Assembly (NCBI GenBank): GCA_030447245.1
Contig: JAUJPG010000001.1
Location: forward strand, 368,164-432,163
Direction: 5' to 3'
Length of the DNA stretch: 64,000 nucleotides
Origin: Chloroflexota bacterium
GTDB lineage: Bacteria > Chloroflexota > UBA6077 > JACCZL01
In this document: positions 9,447 to 19,571 of the stretch, one piece after another
How positions within the stretch are numbered: position 1 is the stretch's first letter
How the letters are laid out: every line of letters starts with the position of its first letter
Translations under genes and position numbers: made by a program
The notes under the pieces: generated by a model
The model's input: only the letters and a program-made list of their open reading frames with translations
Database searches by the model: none
Told to the model about the DNA's origin: nothing

Positions 9447-9936
9447 TCACGGATTCCCGCTCGGCACGCCGCCCGACGCGGTCAACTTCCCGCGCCGCAA
9501 CCGGATCGTCTCCGGCCTGGCGATGGCGACGCTTGTCGTCGAGGCTGACTTCAAGAGCGGTGCGATGATCACGGCCACTGCCGCCGCCGAACAGGGCCGT
9601 GACGTCTTCGCCGTCCCCGGCAGCATCCTGAGCCCGGGCTCGGCTGGCCCAAATCAGCTCATCAAGGAAGGTGCCAAAGTCGTCACATCCGCCGCCGACA
9701 TCCTCGAAGAGCTGCACCTGACCGCCGCTGTCGAGCACCGCGCCGCCCGCGAGGCGCTGCCGGCCGATCCAACTGAGGCCGCCCTGCTCCGCCTGTTGAC
9801 CCACGAGCCGATCCACGTCGACGAGCTCGCCCGCGCCGCCGCTCTCCCGATGGCGGCGGTCGCCAGCACCCTGACCCTGCTGGAGCTCAAGGGCCTGGCC
9901 CGCCAGCTCGGCGGCATGCTCTACGTCCGCGGCTGA
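9447..9936 (+). pseudogene. dprA: DNA processing protein DprA, C-terminal fragment
   Basis: Continues the reading frame of the PglX fragment. It contains the DprA Rossmann motifs FPLGTPP, NFPRRNRIVSGLA, SGAMITATAA and VFAVPGS, followed by the C-terminal winged-helix region (about residues 350-418 of the chimera). DprA loads RecA on incoming single-stranded DNA in transformation. The N-terminal SAM domain and the first half of the Rossmann fold are missing. About 50 bases between the two parts (9397-9446), relatively AT-rich for this genome, belong clearly to neither. Suggests that the island lies inside dprA and that a deletion fused the two, or an assembly artefact. Confidence 0.88.
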
Positions 9937-10045
9937 GGCTCGGCCCGGATCTCCTCGAGCGGGACGCGGTCCAGCTTGCATCGACGTACATGGTCGTCTG
10001 CGTACTGTGAGCGCCTTCCGCGATCAATCGAACCGACGACCTCGG

Positions 10046-11929
10046 TCAGAGATCGCTGACGCTGAACATGCGGTCCAGCACTGGGCGGCCGGCCTCACGG
10101 TTCAGGATGCGTGGCTGGTGGAGCTCCTCGATCTGGATCGGGACGAAGCGGACGCTTGCCAATCTCCCGTCCAGAAAGCTCGTATGCAGGATGACGCCCT
10201 GCGTTGTCTCGGTCGACCATGACTGGTCGAAGACGAAGTTGCCCAGGCCATACAAGATCAGAGCGCCCTCATAGAATTCAATGGCCTGGACCCAGTGCGG
10301 ATGGCTGCCGAGTACCATCGCCGCGCCGGCCTCGACGGCAGCGTGGGCAACCCGGTGCTGCCGCTCGGTCGGTCGATTCGTGTACTCGACCCCCCAGTGG
10401 AAGAAGGGGATCACCACGTCCGCCTGGAGCCGCGCGGCCGCGACGTCCCGCCGGACGGCCTGCTCGCTCATGGCCGCGGTCCCCGGAGCACTGTCCGTCG
10501 CCCCGTACCAGCGTGAGCCGACCTCGTCGTAGCCGAGGAACGCGATCCGCGTCCCCCGAACCTCGACAATCGCCGGCGCGTGGGCCTCGGCCAGATCGCG
10601 GCCGGCGCCGGTGTAGCCGATGCCGGCCTCGCCGAGGATACCGAGCATCTGCAGGAACGGCTCGACGCCCATGTCGCGGCTGTGGTTGTTGGCCAGGCTC
10701 ACGACGTCGATCCCGGCGTAGCGGAGTCCCTCGATCGCCCGCGGTGAGCTGCCGAACGAGAACGTGCCCCAGTCGTGCGGCGGGCGCACCAGGCTGGTCA
10801 GCGTGCACTCAAGGTTTGCGACGGTCACGTCCGCCCAGCGTAGCGCGTCGCCGACGCGGTGGAACGGGCGCGTGTAGTCGCCGTATGCCACCAACTGCTG
10901 ATCTACTTTGCGCCCGAAGATGATGTCGCCGACGGCGGTGACCGTGGTGACCTCCAGCTCCGGTGGCGTCACCTCGTCGGCCAAGAAGCGGATCAGGCCC
11001 TCGCGAAACTGAGCACCATCCTGTCGAACGACGCCGTCGCGCCCGGCCCAGCCGTCCCGGCGCACTCCGAGCCAGCGCTGGGCGACAAGCGCCGATGCTG
11101 GCTCCGATCGGTGCTGGAACAGCGGCGTGGTCCCATCCACTGACAACGTGCGGAACCGCGCGTCGGCCAGCGGCAGCGGCATCACCATCAGTAGGCCTCG
11201 CTCGCGGGCGAGATCGGCCGCTCGCTCTTCGAGCCGGACGGGTGACAGCACGTCGACGTCGCCCAGCTCTTCGGCGTCAAGCCCTAGCACCGCCGCGCCG
11301 ACGCCCCGGTCCGCGGCAACCAGCACGGGCTGGATCGGTAGTCGCACGCCATCGAGCTGGGCCCACGACGTGCGCTCCCCGCGGAATGTGGCCTGGAGCT
11401 CAGAGAGCGCGACCTCATCGACGTCCGACGTGAAGTGCGCCATCGCCACCCACGGCGTCGTCCGCAGCAGGATGGCATCCAGGTCCTCCCGCTCGGGAAC
11501 CTGAGTCCCGATCAGGACGTCCGGTTGCTCGTGCTCGGCAATGTCGAACTGGGCGACGTACCCGGGCCAGGACCGCGCCATCCAGCTCTCGATCCCAGCG
11601 CGGATCTCCTCGTCGTCGGGCTCCAGGCCGATCCTGATGACGACCGTCGGCTCGGGCTCCAGGGCGACGATCGATGATTCGAGCCCGGGCGGCTCCGGCG
11701 CAAAGAGCTCGAGCGCGGCCGTCGCTGTCAGGTCAGTCGGGGACGGCGCGGCCGGACCGGCCGAGGCGGCGAGCAGCTCGGGCGCCAAAGACGCGGCGGG
11801 CTGGAAGAGCGTGGTCATGGCCAGTACGGTCGTCACGACCAGACCGCCGAACGACCGGCCCGACCAGCCGAGTCGCTTCACTCTCCGCCCCACTTCCGCG
11901 CGCCGACACCGCCGCCCGCGCGATCTCAA
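10046..11929 (-). CDS. CapA-family phosphoesterase with N-terminal binding-protein-like domain
   Basis: 627 residues from the first ATG; a GTG at 11881 just ahead of a hydrophobic signal segment is an alternative start. After the signal, residues about 60-310 resemble a periplasmic solute-binding fold, and residues about 330-620 are the CapA/PGA-cap metallophosphatase-like domain: VTAVGDIIFGRKV, NLECTLTS, SLANNHSRDMG, FFHWGVEY, GSHPHWVQ. CapA proteins function in poly-gamma-glutamate capsule assembly, but many bacterial homologues without capB/C, as here, are extracytoplasmic phosphoesterases of unknown substrate. It converges on the dprA fragment. The two-domain architecture is worth noting. 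Confidence 0.82.
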   Translation of the reverse strand: MRSRGRRCRRAEVGRRVKRLGWSGRSFGGLVVTTVLAMTTLFQPAASLAPELLAASAGPAAPSPTDLTATAALELFAPEPPGLESSIVALEPEPTVVIRIGLEPDDEEIRAGIESWMARSWPGYVAQFDIAEHEQPDVLIGTQVPEREDLDAILLRTTPWVAMAHFTSDVDEVALSELQATFRGERTSWAQLDGVRLPIQPVLVAADRGVGAAVLGLDAEELGDVDVLSPVRLEERAADLARERGLLMVMPLPLADARFRTLSVDGTTPLFQHRSEPASALVAQRWLGVRRDGWAGRDGVVRQDGAQFREGLIRFLADEVTPPELEVTTVTAVGDIIFGRKVDQQLVAYGDYTRPFHRVGDALRWADVTVANLECTLTSLVRPPHDWGTFSFGSSPRAIEGLRYAGIDVVSLANNHSRDMGVEPFLQMLGILGEAGIGYTGAGRDLAEAHAPAIVEVRGTRIAFLGYDEVGSRWYGATDSAPGTAAMSEQAVRRDVAAARLQADVVIPFFHWGVEYTNRPTERQHRVAHAAVEAGAAMVLGSHPHWVQAIEFYEGALILYGLGNFVFDQSWSTETTQGVILHTSFLDGRLASVRFVPIQIEELHQPRILNREAGRPVLDRMFSVSDL

Positions 11930-12048
11930 ACGCGCGACGACGCAACGCTAGCATCATCGGGCGCCTCGAGCTGCGGTACCGCCATAACAGCCTCGTCACG
12001 TTCGACCACTCGGCCCCTGATGCTGATTCGCGGTAGACGGAACGTGAC

Positions 12049-12078
12049 TTGAGCGGGCTCGCGTCCGAGCAGTAAAAT
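12049..12078 (+). promoter_or_regulatory. Possible promoter of the GT2 gene
   Basis: TTGAGC (12049-12054), 18-bp spacer, TAAAAT (12073-12078) in the divergent region between the CapA-like gene and the glycosyltransferase. Good hexamers for such a GC-rich genome. Confidence 0.45.
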
Positions 12079-12170
12079 GCGGCCACGTTCGAGCCGGAGA
12101 TCCGAGCAGACCGAGACCGAGCTGCTGGTCGGGGCGGTCTTGGGGCTAGTTGGCTCGCCGGGAGGGCGCA

Positions 12171-12965
12171 TTGCCGGGGCTTCGCCCGCCGAGCGATCGC
12201 GACGAGATTGAGGCCCGTGGTGCGCATGGGCTCGCCATCTCCGCGGTGCTGCCGGCCTTCAATGAGGAGCAGGTCATTGCCGCCAGCGTTGGCGCGATGG
12301 TCGAGACCTTTCGTGCGCTGGGCACCGACTACGAGGTGATCGTCGTCGACGATGGCAGCCGCGACGGCACAGCCGAGATTGTGCGGGAGATCGGCGAGCA
12401 GAATCGGCGCGTGCGCGTCGTCTCCCATCCGGAGAACCGAGGCTACGGCGCGGCTCTCTGGACCGGCTTCACCCAGGCCACAAAGGACCTGGTCTTCCTG
12501 ACGGACGGCGACAAGCAGTTCGACGTCGCCGAGCTCAGGGAGTTCCTGCCCCTGCTGGATGGCGCGGACCTGGTCATCGGCTATCGCCAACCGCGCGCAG
12601 ACCCCCTGCTACGGCGGGTCAACGGCTGGGGCTGGAACGCGATCGTCCGCCTGGTGTTCGGCTATACCGCCCGCGACGTCGATTGCGCCTTCAAGCTGTT
12701 CCGGCGCCGCGTTCTGGACGGCGTCCAGGTACGCGCGACCGGGGCGACGTTTAGTGCCGAGTTCCTGGTCAAGGCACGGCGGATGGGCTTCGTCGTGCGC
12801 GAGCGGCGGGCCACCCACTACCCGCGACCGGCCGGCACCCCGACCGGGGCGAAGCCGGCCGTCATCCTGCGCGCGTTTCGCGAGCTGCTCCGCTTGCGGC
12901 TGCGAATCGACGCCGACCTGGCGCAATCGGCCCGCATCCACGAGGCGACGCGCGCGAGCGCGTGA
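12171..12965 (+). CDS. Family 2 glycosyltransferase (DPM1-like)
   Basis: About 264 residues; TTG 12171 is chosen because GGGAGGG lies five bases upstream, while TTG 12150 is an upstream option. GT-A fold signatures: AVLPAFNEEQV, VIVVDDGSRDGT and the metal-binding TDGDKQFD. The C-terminus has no clear membrane segments. These enzymes transfer a sugar from a nucleotide sugar to polyprenyl phosphate or a lipid. A small membrane protein follows with an ATGA-type overlap and may anchor it. Confidence 0.8.
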   Translation: MPGLRPPSDRDEIEARGAHGLAISAVLPAFNEEQVIAASVGAMVETFRALGTDYEVIVVDDGSRDGTAEIVREIGEQNRRVRVVSHPENRGYGAALWTGFTQATKDLVFLTDGDKQFDVAELREFLPLLDGADLVIGYRQPRADPLLRRVNGWGWNAIVRLVFGYTARDVDCAFKLFRRRVLDGVQVRATGATFSAEFLVKARRMGFVVRERRATHYPRPAGTPTGAKPAVILRAFRELLRLRLRIDADLAQSARIHEATRASA

Positions 12966-13204
12966 AGCTCCGTGAGCGTCTGGTCGGTTTGGGCCTGGTC
13001 GGCCTGGGCTTTGTCGGGATGGGGCTGGTGTACCTGATCTGGAGCTTCGGGGCGTCCCCCACCCTGCGTCCGCCGCTCCCGCCCGGGATGCGCGGCGACC
13101 TCGTCCCGAACCTCTCGCCATTCACCTGCATCGCCCCGCTGGCAGGCGTCGCCTCGGCGCTGCTCGTCCTCGAGGGCCTGCGCCGGATCGTCATGCCAGA
13201 TTAG
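12962..13204 (+). CDS. Small two-helix membrane protein
   Basis: 80 residues overlapping the end of the glycosyltransferase by four bases, therefore probably co-translated. Two hydrophobic stretches (about residues 8-28 and 54-72) separated by a proline-rich loop; no recognisable domain. The context suggests a membrane partner for the soluble glycosyltransferase, as in two-gene polyprenol-phosphate systems, but this is inference. Confidence 0.6.
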   Translation: MKLRERLVGLGLVGLGFVGMGLVYLIWSFGASPTLRPPLPPGMRGDLVPNLSPFTCIAPLAGVASALLVLEGLRRIVMPD

Positions 13205-13325
13205 GCCACGTCGAGCGTGCGGCGGCGCGCGTTCCACTTGAACACGATCGTTGGCACGCCGTCTGCAAGACACCACCACGCGCGGCTGATGCATGCCGCG
13301 TGTGTCGAATACGAGGAGGTGCGGA

Positions 13326-13535
13326 ATGTCCGTCGCCAGGATTACCGAGATCAGCTCAACCTCGAACAAGAGCTTCGAGGACGCCATTCAGCAGGGCATC
13401 GATCGGGCGACGCAAACGCTCCGTGGGGTGAGGAGTGCCTGGATCAAGGAGCAAGAGGTCGAGATCCAGAACAACCAAGTGGCCGCCTACAAGGTGAATA
13501 TGTTGATCACCTTCGTTCTGGACGACGGCGCGTAG
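13326..13535 (+). CDS. Dodecin (flavin-storage protein)
   Basis: 69 residues, the standard dodecin length. It starts MSVARITEISSTSNKSFEDA and contains the family's core AIQQGIDRATQTLRG, the flavin-stacking Trp in RSAWIKEQ, and a C-terminal strand VNMLITFVLDD. Dodecins form hollow dodecamers that bind flavins or CoA and buffer free cofactor. ATG 13326 is chosen because AGGAGG sits about nine bases upstream, excluding the in-frame upstream start. Single gene, intact. Confidence 0.9.
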   Translation: MSVARITEISSTSNKSFEDAIQQGIDRATQTLRGVRSAWIKEQEVEIQNNQVAAYKVNMLITFVLDDGA

Positions 13536-13556
13536 CCAACGGCGGCACGTTCACGA

Positions 13557-15001
13557 TCAGTACGGCTCAGAGGGCCAATGGTCGGCCCAGGGGCGGGCGT
13601 ACTCGAAGGCGGCTGCCGCCTCTAGCACCTCTGCGTCCGCGAGGTATGGTCCGACGATCTGAAGGCCAACCGGGAGACCGGCCTCGGTCCAATGGCCGGA
13701 ACCGAGATCGCCGGTAATCCGAGGTGGTTGGCGAACGGGGTGAACACAGCATGGCCGCGCGGGCCGGCTGCACGTCCGTCAATCTCCGCGGGGTACTCTG
13801 TCGTCACGGGCCAGGGCAGGGCGGCTACGGTCGGCGTCAGCAGCAAGTCGTGCCGTCCAAAGAATGCTCCCAGCTCCTCAAATAGGGCGGCACGCCGGCG
13901 CAGGGCGCGGTAGACTTCGCGGCCGGTCACCGTCTCGGCAAGTTCGGCGGTGGCCGTCAGCGACGGGTCCACCTCGCCCCAGCGCGCCCGCTCGGGGGCT
14001 AACACCTCGGCCATCGCTGGCGCACCGAACGCGCGCGTCATGGTTGCCTCGAAGTCGGCCGGGATCGGCGGGTCCGCGCGTTCGACCCGGCAGCCTAGCT
14101 CCTCGAACGCGCCGACCGCGCGGGCGCAGATCTCTCGCACTGCCGGGTCGACCGCACGATCGCCAAGGTCCGGGCTCCAGGCGACGCGCCGGCCCTCTAG
14201 CTTGGCTGGCCAGGCAGCCGAGCGGCCAATCTCCGCGCTCAGCGGTGGCAGGAACGACTCTCGGTCGCTCGGGTGCGGCCCGGCCAGCACGTCGAACATC
14301 ATGGCCACGTCTGCGACCGTCCGGGCGAGCGGGCCGTCGACCGTGTAGCCGGGGTTGATTGACGGAAATCCCGGCCCAAGTGGGACGCGCCCTTGCGAAG
14401 GCTTGAAGCCAACCAGGCCAGTGTGCGACGCGGGCCGCCGGATCGAGCCCCCGGCATCCGTCCCCAACGTGAGCGGACCCAGGCCGGCGGCGACGGCCGC
14501 GGCCCCGCCGCCGGTCGAGCCGCCCGGCGTGCGCTCACGATCCCACGGATTGCGGGAGGTGCCGAACAGGCGGTTGTCAGTGAAGCCCTTCTGGCTCAGC
14601 TCGGGAAGGTTCGTCTTGCCGACAACGATTGCGCCAGCCGCGAGCAGCCGCTCGACGGCGATGGCGTCATGGTCTGGCACAAAGTCGCGGTACAGGGCGC
14701 TGCCCCAGGTGCAGCGGACACCGCTGACCCAGATGCTGTCTTTAACCGAGATCGGGACTCCGTGGAGCGGGCCGAGCGCGCCGCCCGCCATGACCGCCCC
14801 CTCGGCCGTCCGCGCCTGGTCCAGCGCGCGCTCGGCCGCGACCGTCGTGAAGGCGATCAGCCCCGGGTTCAGCCGATCGATCCGCTCCAGGACCGCCCGA
14901 ACCGCTTCCACCGGCGAAAGTTGCCGACGGCGGATCAGCTCAGTCAGGCGCGTCGCCGGCAGGCGGCACAGCTCGTCGCGGTCCACGGTCGCGGTCGCCA
15001 T
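13557..15001 (-). CDS. Amidase (amidase-signature family), C-terminal frameshift
   Basis: About 481 residues once one base is restored near 13695. It has the amidase-signature catalytic triad: Lys in SVKDS (about residue 89), the cis-Ser in GGSTGGG (about 160) and the nucleophile Ser in DAGGSIRRPA (about 183). After HLGLPAISVPA the frame changes; the family ending GLPVGLQIVGPYLAD and a stop at 13557 lie in the neighbouring frame. Substrate unknown: relatives hydrolyse aliphatic or aryl amides, and GatA belongs to the same family, but no gatB/gatC is nearby. Start ATG 15001 has GGGGAGG upstream. Confidence 0.85.
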
Positions 15002-15154
15002 GATCGGCCTCCCCAGCGAGGTTTGGCAGCCCTATCCGGGCGGCGCTGCCATGGTAGCCGACCCGTGACGTTACGCTCAGCTACACCCGACGCCCATGGG
15101 GTCACTGTAGGACTACCACCACGCCCGTGCCAGCTGCCCCGCGAGTCGAGCCTG

Positions 15155-16396
15155 TTAATCGAGGTCGTACGCGTACAGGTTGAAGCGATCCATCAGGCCG
15201 ATCAGCTTGGCGGCGTAGGCGGGATCGGTGGCGTAGCCGGCAGCGCTGATGGCGCGGACAAAGTCGCCCGGATCGTCGCGCACGGCCAGTGCGCCGCCGT
15301 AGCGCGGCTGGGTGTGGAACCAGCGTCCGTGATCGATGATTGAGTCGGCGAAGCTGTGGTAGGCTCGAAAGACGTCTGGCGTGATCACGCTGATCCCGCG
15401 GAACACTTCCCAGGTGGAGATGCGGTAGAGGCCCGCCGTGCCCGGATTCTTGTGCGCCTTGATCCCGAACAGGTTTTTCGCCTCGCGCGCCAGGCGGCTC
15501 CGGCCCCAGTCGGACTCGAGGATCGCCTGGGCCAGCGTCACCGAGCTCGGGATCCCGCTCACCCGCTGTGACTCACGCGCCCCACTGCCGATGGTGCGGA
15601 TGAACTCGCGCTGCGAGGCCGTCGCGTTCGGCGCCTGCGGCAGGTTCTGGTCGGGCCAGGCGATGGCTGCCGCCACGCGTTCCTCGTAGCTTGGCTCGGC
15701 GACCTGCGCCGGCACCACGCTGACTACGTCCTCGGCGATCGCGGCAGACTCGGCCACGGAGGTCGTCGCCACCATCGGCACGATCCCTCCGGGGACCACC
15801 AGGGTCTGGCCAGCGACCAAACGGTTCGTATCGTCCAGTGCATTCGCGGCGGCCAAATCGCTTGCCGCGACACCGTACCACCCGGCGATCTCGCGCGCGG
15901 TCTCGCCAGGCCGAACGTGATGAAGGAGGCCGTTCATCGGCAAAATGAGCAGCCGCTGGCCGGGTTGCGCCTGCTCAGCCGCCTGGAGCCCGTTGTTCCA
16001 GAGGAGCGCGCTAAGCGGCACACCGAAGCGCGCGGCGACCACGGCCAGGCTCTCACCGGACTGGAGATCGTATTGGAAGGGTTCGATCCGAGTTCCGCGC
16101 GATCGCCCACCGGCCCAGCCGAGGGTGGGCCGTGGATCGACCACGCGCGCGACCAACGGGTCCATCGCCGGCAGGTCCGCCGCGTCCAGCGAATCCATCG
16201 CCGTCAGGTCAGCTGCGTCCAGCACATCGCGCGGGATGAGGTCATAGGCCGCCAGGCCGGCAACGGCGGTGTGGGCGACGATCGTGAGCCCGCCCTGGCG
16301 CAGCGCCGTCGTCGCGGCGAGCATCAGGCACAGCCCGATCAGCGCGACGTTCACCAGGGAGCAGACCGTGGATTGCCGCTCGCTCGGGATCGCCAT
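15155..16396 (-). CDS. Secreted LysM peptidoglycan hydrolase (glucosaminidase)
   Basis: 413 residues from ATG 16396, chosen because a hydrophobic segment (about residues 12-40) follows. Then two LysM repeats (DLQSGESLAVVAARFGVPLS and HVRPGETAREIAGWYGV regions), a Pro/Ala linker, and a C-terminal FlgJ/GH73-type glucosaminidase domain with the catalytic Glu in AQAILESDWGRS and the typical AKNLFGIKA. Such enzymes cleave the glycan strand of the wall, consistent with a cell exported to, and held at, peptidoglycan. No division or flagellar genes nearby. Confidence 0.85.
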   Translation of the reverse strand: MAIPSERQSTVCSLVNVALIGLCLMLAATTALRQGGLTIVAHTAVAGLAAYDLIPRDVLDAADLTAMDSLDAADLPAMDPLVARVVDPRPTLGWAGGRSRGTRIEPFQYDLQSGESLAVVAARFGVPLSALLWNNGLQAAEQAQPGQRLLILPMNGLLHHVRPGETAREIAGWYGVAASDLAAANALDDTNRLVAGQTLVVPGGIVPMVATTSVAESAAIAEDVVSVVPAQVAEPSYEERVAAAIAWPDQNLPQAPNATASQREFIRTIGSGARESQRVSGIPSSVTLAQAILESDWGRSRLAREAKNLFGIKAHKNPGTAGLYRISTWEVFRGISVITPDVFRAYHSFADSIIDHGRWFHTQPRYGGALAVRDDPGDFVRAISAAGYATDPAYAAKLIGLMDRFNLYAYDLD

Positions 16397-16765
16397 CGGA
16401 CGGCCGTCAGAACGCGTCGAAGTGAGCGATCCGACCAGTCCGAACGACGGGGAGAAGCAGAGTGACCGCCGAAGCGCTGCTGACGCGGGGAGCGCAATTG
16501 ACGTTGGGAGCGTTCCCGCCAACAGCGAATCCTCCAAGCATGTTACGGCGCACGCACCCGCGTGGAGCCTGCGCTGCGCGAAGAACGTAGAGGGCCGACG
16601 GGGCCAGACTATACCGAATGTGCCGCTCGGGACGTCAAGGCTCCGCGGAATCTGTCCACCAAAAGTCCATAGCCCCAGGTCACAGTTCAATCACGCCCTG
16701 CCCGCCACAGCTCGTGCCGAGCCGATCAGGCTTTCCGAGCCGACGTCGACGCAGCCGGCGCGCGC
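16397..16765. other. Intergenic region without a recognised gene
   Basis: 369 bases between the lytic enzyme start and the end of the next leftward small gene. Possible reading frames here are upstream extensions of the lytic gene without a ribosome site. I see no clear promoter, RNA or repeat in it. Confidence 0.5.
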
Positions 16766-16984
16766 CTACCGTGGCTTGTACGGCTGGAAGGCCAAGAATG
16801 CCTTTCCCTTGTAGTCGGACGCCTGGATCATCAGGGTCTGGCCATTGGTGAAGCGGACGCGCCAGTGCTGGAGGTCGGACGTCGCCGACTCGATCTCGAG
16901 ACCGGCGAGCCAGCTCCAATCGACGGTGCAGCCCTCGTCTTCCTGAACGTCGTCAGTTCTGGTGACTTCGTCGTGCGTCGCCAT
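16766..16984 (-). CDS. Small conserved-looking protein of unknown function
   Basis: 72 residues starting MATHDEVTRTDDVQ; ATG 16984 has GGAGGA seven bases upstream, which decides it over the in-frame TTG at 16990. Acidic N-terminus, then a compact beta-rich part (DWSWLAGLEIESATSD, HWRVRFTNGQTLMI, DYKGKAFLAFQPYK). Reads as a small single-domain soluble protein; no family recognised. Stands alone, downstream of a GC-rich region with an IS remnant. Confidence 0.6.
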   Translation of the reverse strand: MATHDEVTRTDDVQEDEGCTVDWSWLAGLEIESATSDLQHWRVRFTNGQTLMIQASDYKGKAFLAFQPYKPR

Positions 16985-17180
16985 CTGCAAATCCTCCGTC
17001 CATTGGCGCTTGCCGCGGAAGATCGTACTCGCTGAGGACGCCCTCCCGAGGCCGCGTGTTGCCTCAATGCTTCAACCGACCGGAAGGGTGTCACTGCTTT
17101 AGCGCTCGAGCTTACTCGAAAGCTGCTTGCGGGCGGGCCGCTGACGACCCACAAGCTGCCGCGGGTGTCGGCTCAGGCGA

Positions 17181-18241
17181 TCACCACGAGCGCGTCTTAC
17201 CGAGACCGGGTCTGGCGATGGTCGCCTCCAACTCCTGACGCAGAGCTCCGGGTCGCTGGGCGGCGTGCTGCTGCTCCAACTGCGTGCGCGGCGTCCGTGG
17301 CAGCTCCCGGGTCGCCAGCACGTGCCGGCAGGGCGTCTGGGCCAGGTCGTCGTGCTTGCGGACCTTGGCCCCATCCCGCTCCTTGCTGACGAGTTTCAGG
17401 ACCGGCTGCCGTGATTGGTCCACCGCCGGTGCATGCTGTAGACGGCATGCAGGGTGGCCAGGGCGGCCTCGCTCTCGTAGCGATCGTAGCCCACGTGCTT
17501 GCGCTCCCCCGACCAGTTCTGCTGCTCCACGTGCCCCTGGTCGTTCTTCCAGTACGGTCGACTGCGAGTGAAGGTGAGGCGCTCGCCGGTGCAGGTGCGC
17601 ACCAGGTGGGCATTGAGGAACTCCGCGCCATTATCCGAGTCGATGCCCCGCAGCTGGGACGGCAGGCGCCGACGGACACCTTCCAAGCCCGCAAACACGG
17701 CGGCGTGACCATTGCCCCACACGCCGATGCACTCAGTCCAGTGACTGAGCACGTCGGTCACGACCAGGGTGTTCAGATAGTGGCCCGCCGTGCTCATCCC
17801 GCAATGCGCCACCAGGTCGATCTCGGCAAACCCGAGCCCCTGCTCGTCCCATGGCGTGAAGGTCCGAACGGCAACCTGCGGCTTCAGCAGCGTGCCCGGC
17901 TTGGTGGTGCCCAGCCTATGCGGGCGCAGTCGCAGTCGAAACAGGCGCAGGCGGCGATCGATCGTCGCCGCGCTCATCCGCACGAGCCGCGCGCGCAGCG
18001 CCGGCGTCGGCATCTTCCCCAACAGCCCGGCGGTCGTCCGGGGCTCGTCGGGGCGATCCTGGCCGAGCAGCACGACGAGTGGCAGGTCGTCCGCCGCTAC
18101 CTCGGTGCCGAGTCGTTGGCCAAGCTCTACGAACCCCACCAGGAGATGGTACCGTTGCCCCCTGCCCGCCGTCAGCTGAACGACGAACGGCGACGAGTTC
18201 CGCGCGCCGCTTCTACACACTCGCCGGGGACACGACCTCAT
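17181..18241 (-). pseudogene. DDE/rve-type transposase remnant
   Basis: The middle (17396-18241) encodes an integrase-core domain with an intact DDE set: EIDLVAHCG, GIDSDNGAEF and HVEQQNW. The C-terminal motif LKLVSKERDGAKVRK of this transposase group lies in another frame (17181-17423), and the N-terminal helix-turn-helix part is missing or garbled. A full member is about 430 residues. No terminal inverted repeats were identified. The 5' side abuts the end of the DUF3179 gene, so insertion or decay has trimmed the element. Not expected to be active. Confidence 0.75.
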
Positions 18242-19540
18242 TCAGGCGTCCATACCCGGACCTGCGGACGGAACGCCGCGATCGCGAACCAGAAGTGGTT
18301 GCCGTGCGTGAGCGGGCGGAGAGGCGCTGGCCGGGCGAGCAGACCAGCGGTCGCCTGGCCGAGGGTGTTCCACTCACTGCCGGTCTCGACGTCGAGCAGG
18401 CGGTCGCCGTCCGCACGGAACGTGAGCGGCCGGCCGCCGACACCCGGCTCCGAAGACGCCGCTCGAGCCGACGTCGCGTGAGGCGGCGATGGTAGCCGAG
18501 TCGAGGGCCGACGCATTGCCCTGGCTGAAGATCACGACCAGCGGCGTGCCGCCGACCGTGTCGTGGACCGCCGGTGCTGTTCGAGCAGCGCGAATGGGTA
18601 GGCCGCGTCCTCGCCGTTCAGGCTGACCGTGACGACGCGCTCCATCGGCCGGAGTCGGCCGTCGGACTTGCCCTCGAACAGGAAGGGCGAGCTATCGACG
18701 TTGTCGTAGCCAGCGTACGGGTTGCGGCCGTAGGCGCGACTGTGGCCCGGTCTCGCGGGAGAGCACGCTGCCGTTCGGAAAGGTGGTCCGGAAGTCGGCG
18801 AAGCTGTTGATGCTGGCCGGCACGGGCGTCAGCCGTGCGCCGCTCAGCGCACCGACGATCGCCTCGCCGGTCACTTGCTGCCACCAGCTCTCAGTCTGCC
18901 GGTCCCACATTACCAGGTCGCTGTGGCGGAGGTTGCCGGTCGTCCCGAAGTCGTAGGTGACGCCGTCGAGTCGGCGGTCGAAGGCAATGGCGGTGTTGCA
19001 AAGCGGGCAAAAGGTGATCGTGACGGGTCGACCGCCGACCGTATCGTTGACGATCTCGTGCCAGATCAGGATCTGGAGGGGGTAGGCACGGGCATCGCCG
19101 CCCTCCTCGTAGACGACCACCGGCTCGCGGTCATTCAGCCACTCCGCGGCGCGCGTGTCGACGAACGAGGGGCGGTCGATAGGCGGGATGCCGTCGCGCG
19201 GCGGCCCGCCAGACTGGATTTCGGAGAGCGGAACGGTGTGCTTCGAGAAGTCGGTCTTCCAGCCGGAGCGGCTGAACCGGGTCTCGGCGAACAGCCCGCC
19301 GGGCGGGTCCGTCGCCGGTCTCGGCTCTCCTGTGGAGGGCACGCTGGTCGGTGGCGCCGTCGAGCCCCCAGCGGACGCCGCCCCCAATGCCGGCTCTGCG
19401 AGCGTCGGCGCGCGGTCGGGCACGGCGACCTGAGTGGTCGGGTCCGGCGTCGCGGCGGGCGGCGTAGCGCTCGAACAGGCGACGGCCAGCGCCGCCGCGA
19501 GTGGGAAGATCCGGAGACGGTATCGTCGCGCGCGTGGCAT
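18238..19540 (-). CDS. DUF3179 lipoprotein, frameshifted
   Basis: Signal peptide with lipobox VAC at about residue 22, a Pro/Thr/Ser-rich linker, then the DUF3179 domain: PPIDRPSFVD, AYPLQILIWHEIVNDTVGG, TFCPLCNTAIAFDR, FGTTGNLRHSDLVMWDR. The family sequence continues in other frames after about 18740 (RNPYAGYDN) and about 18570, ending GNHFWFAIAAFRPQVRVW and TGA at 18238; two missing bases explain it. Function of DUF3179 is unknown; its conserved CPLC hints at metal or redox chemistry outside the membrane. It is directly downstream of the Crp-type regulator and probably co-transcribed. Confidence 0.75.
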
Positions 19541-19571
19541 GTACGTCCTCCCCGTCCCGCGGTGGGCCCGG

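Noticed and set aside
13557..15001. Amidase interruption as another selenocysteine codon
   Set aside because: The break is a frame change, not an in-frame UGA, and no Cys column is involved.
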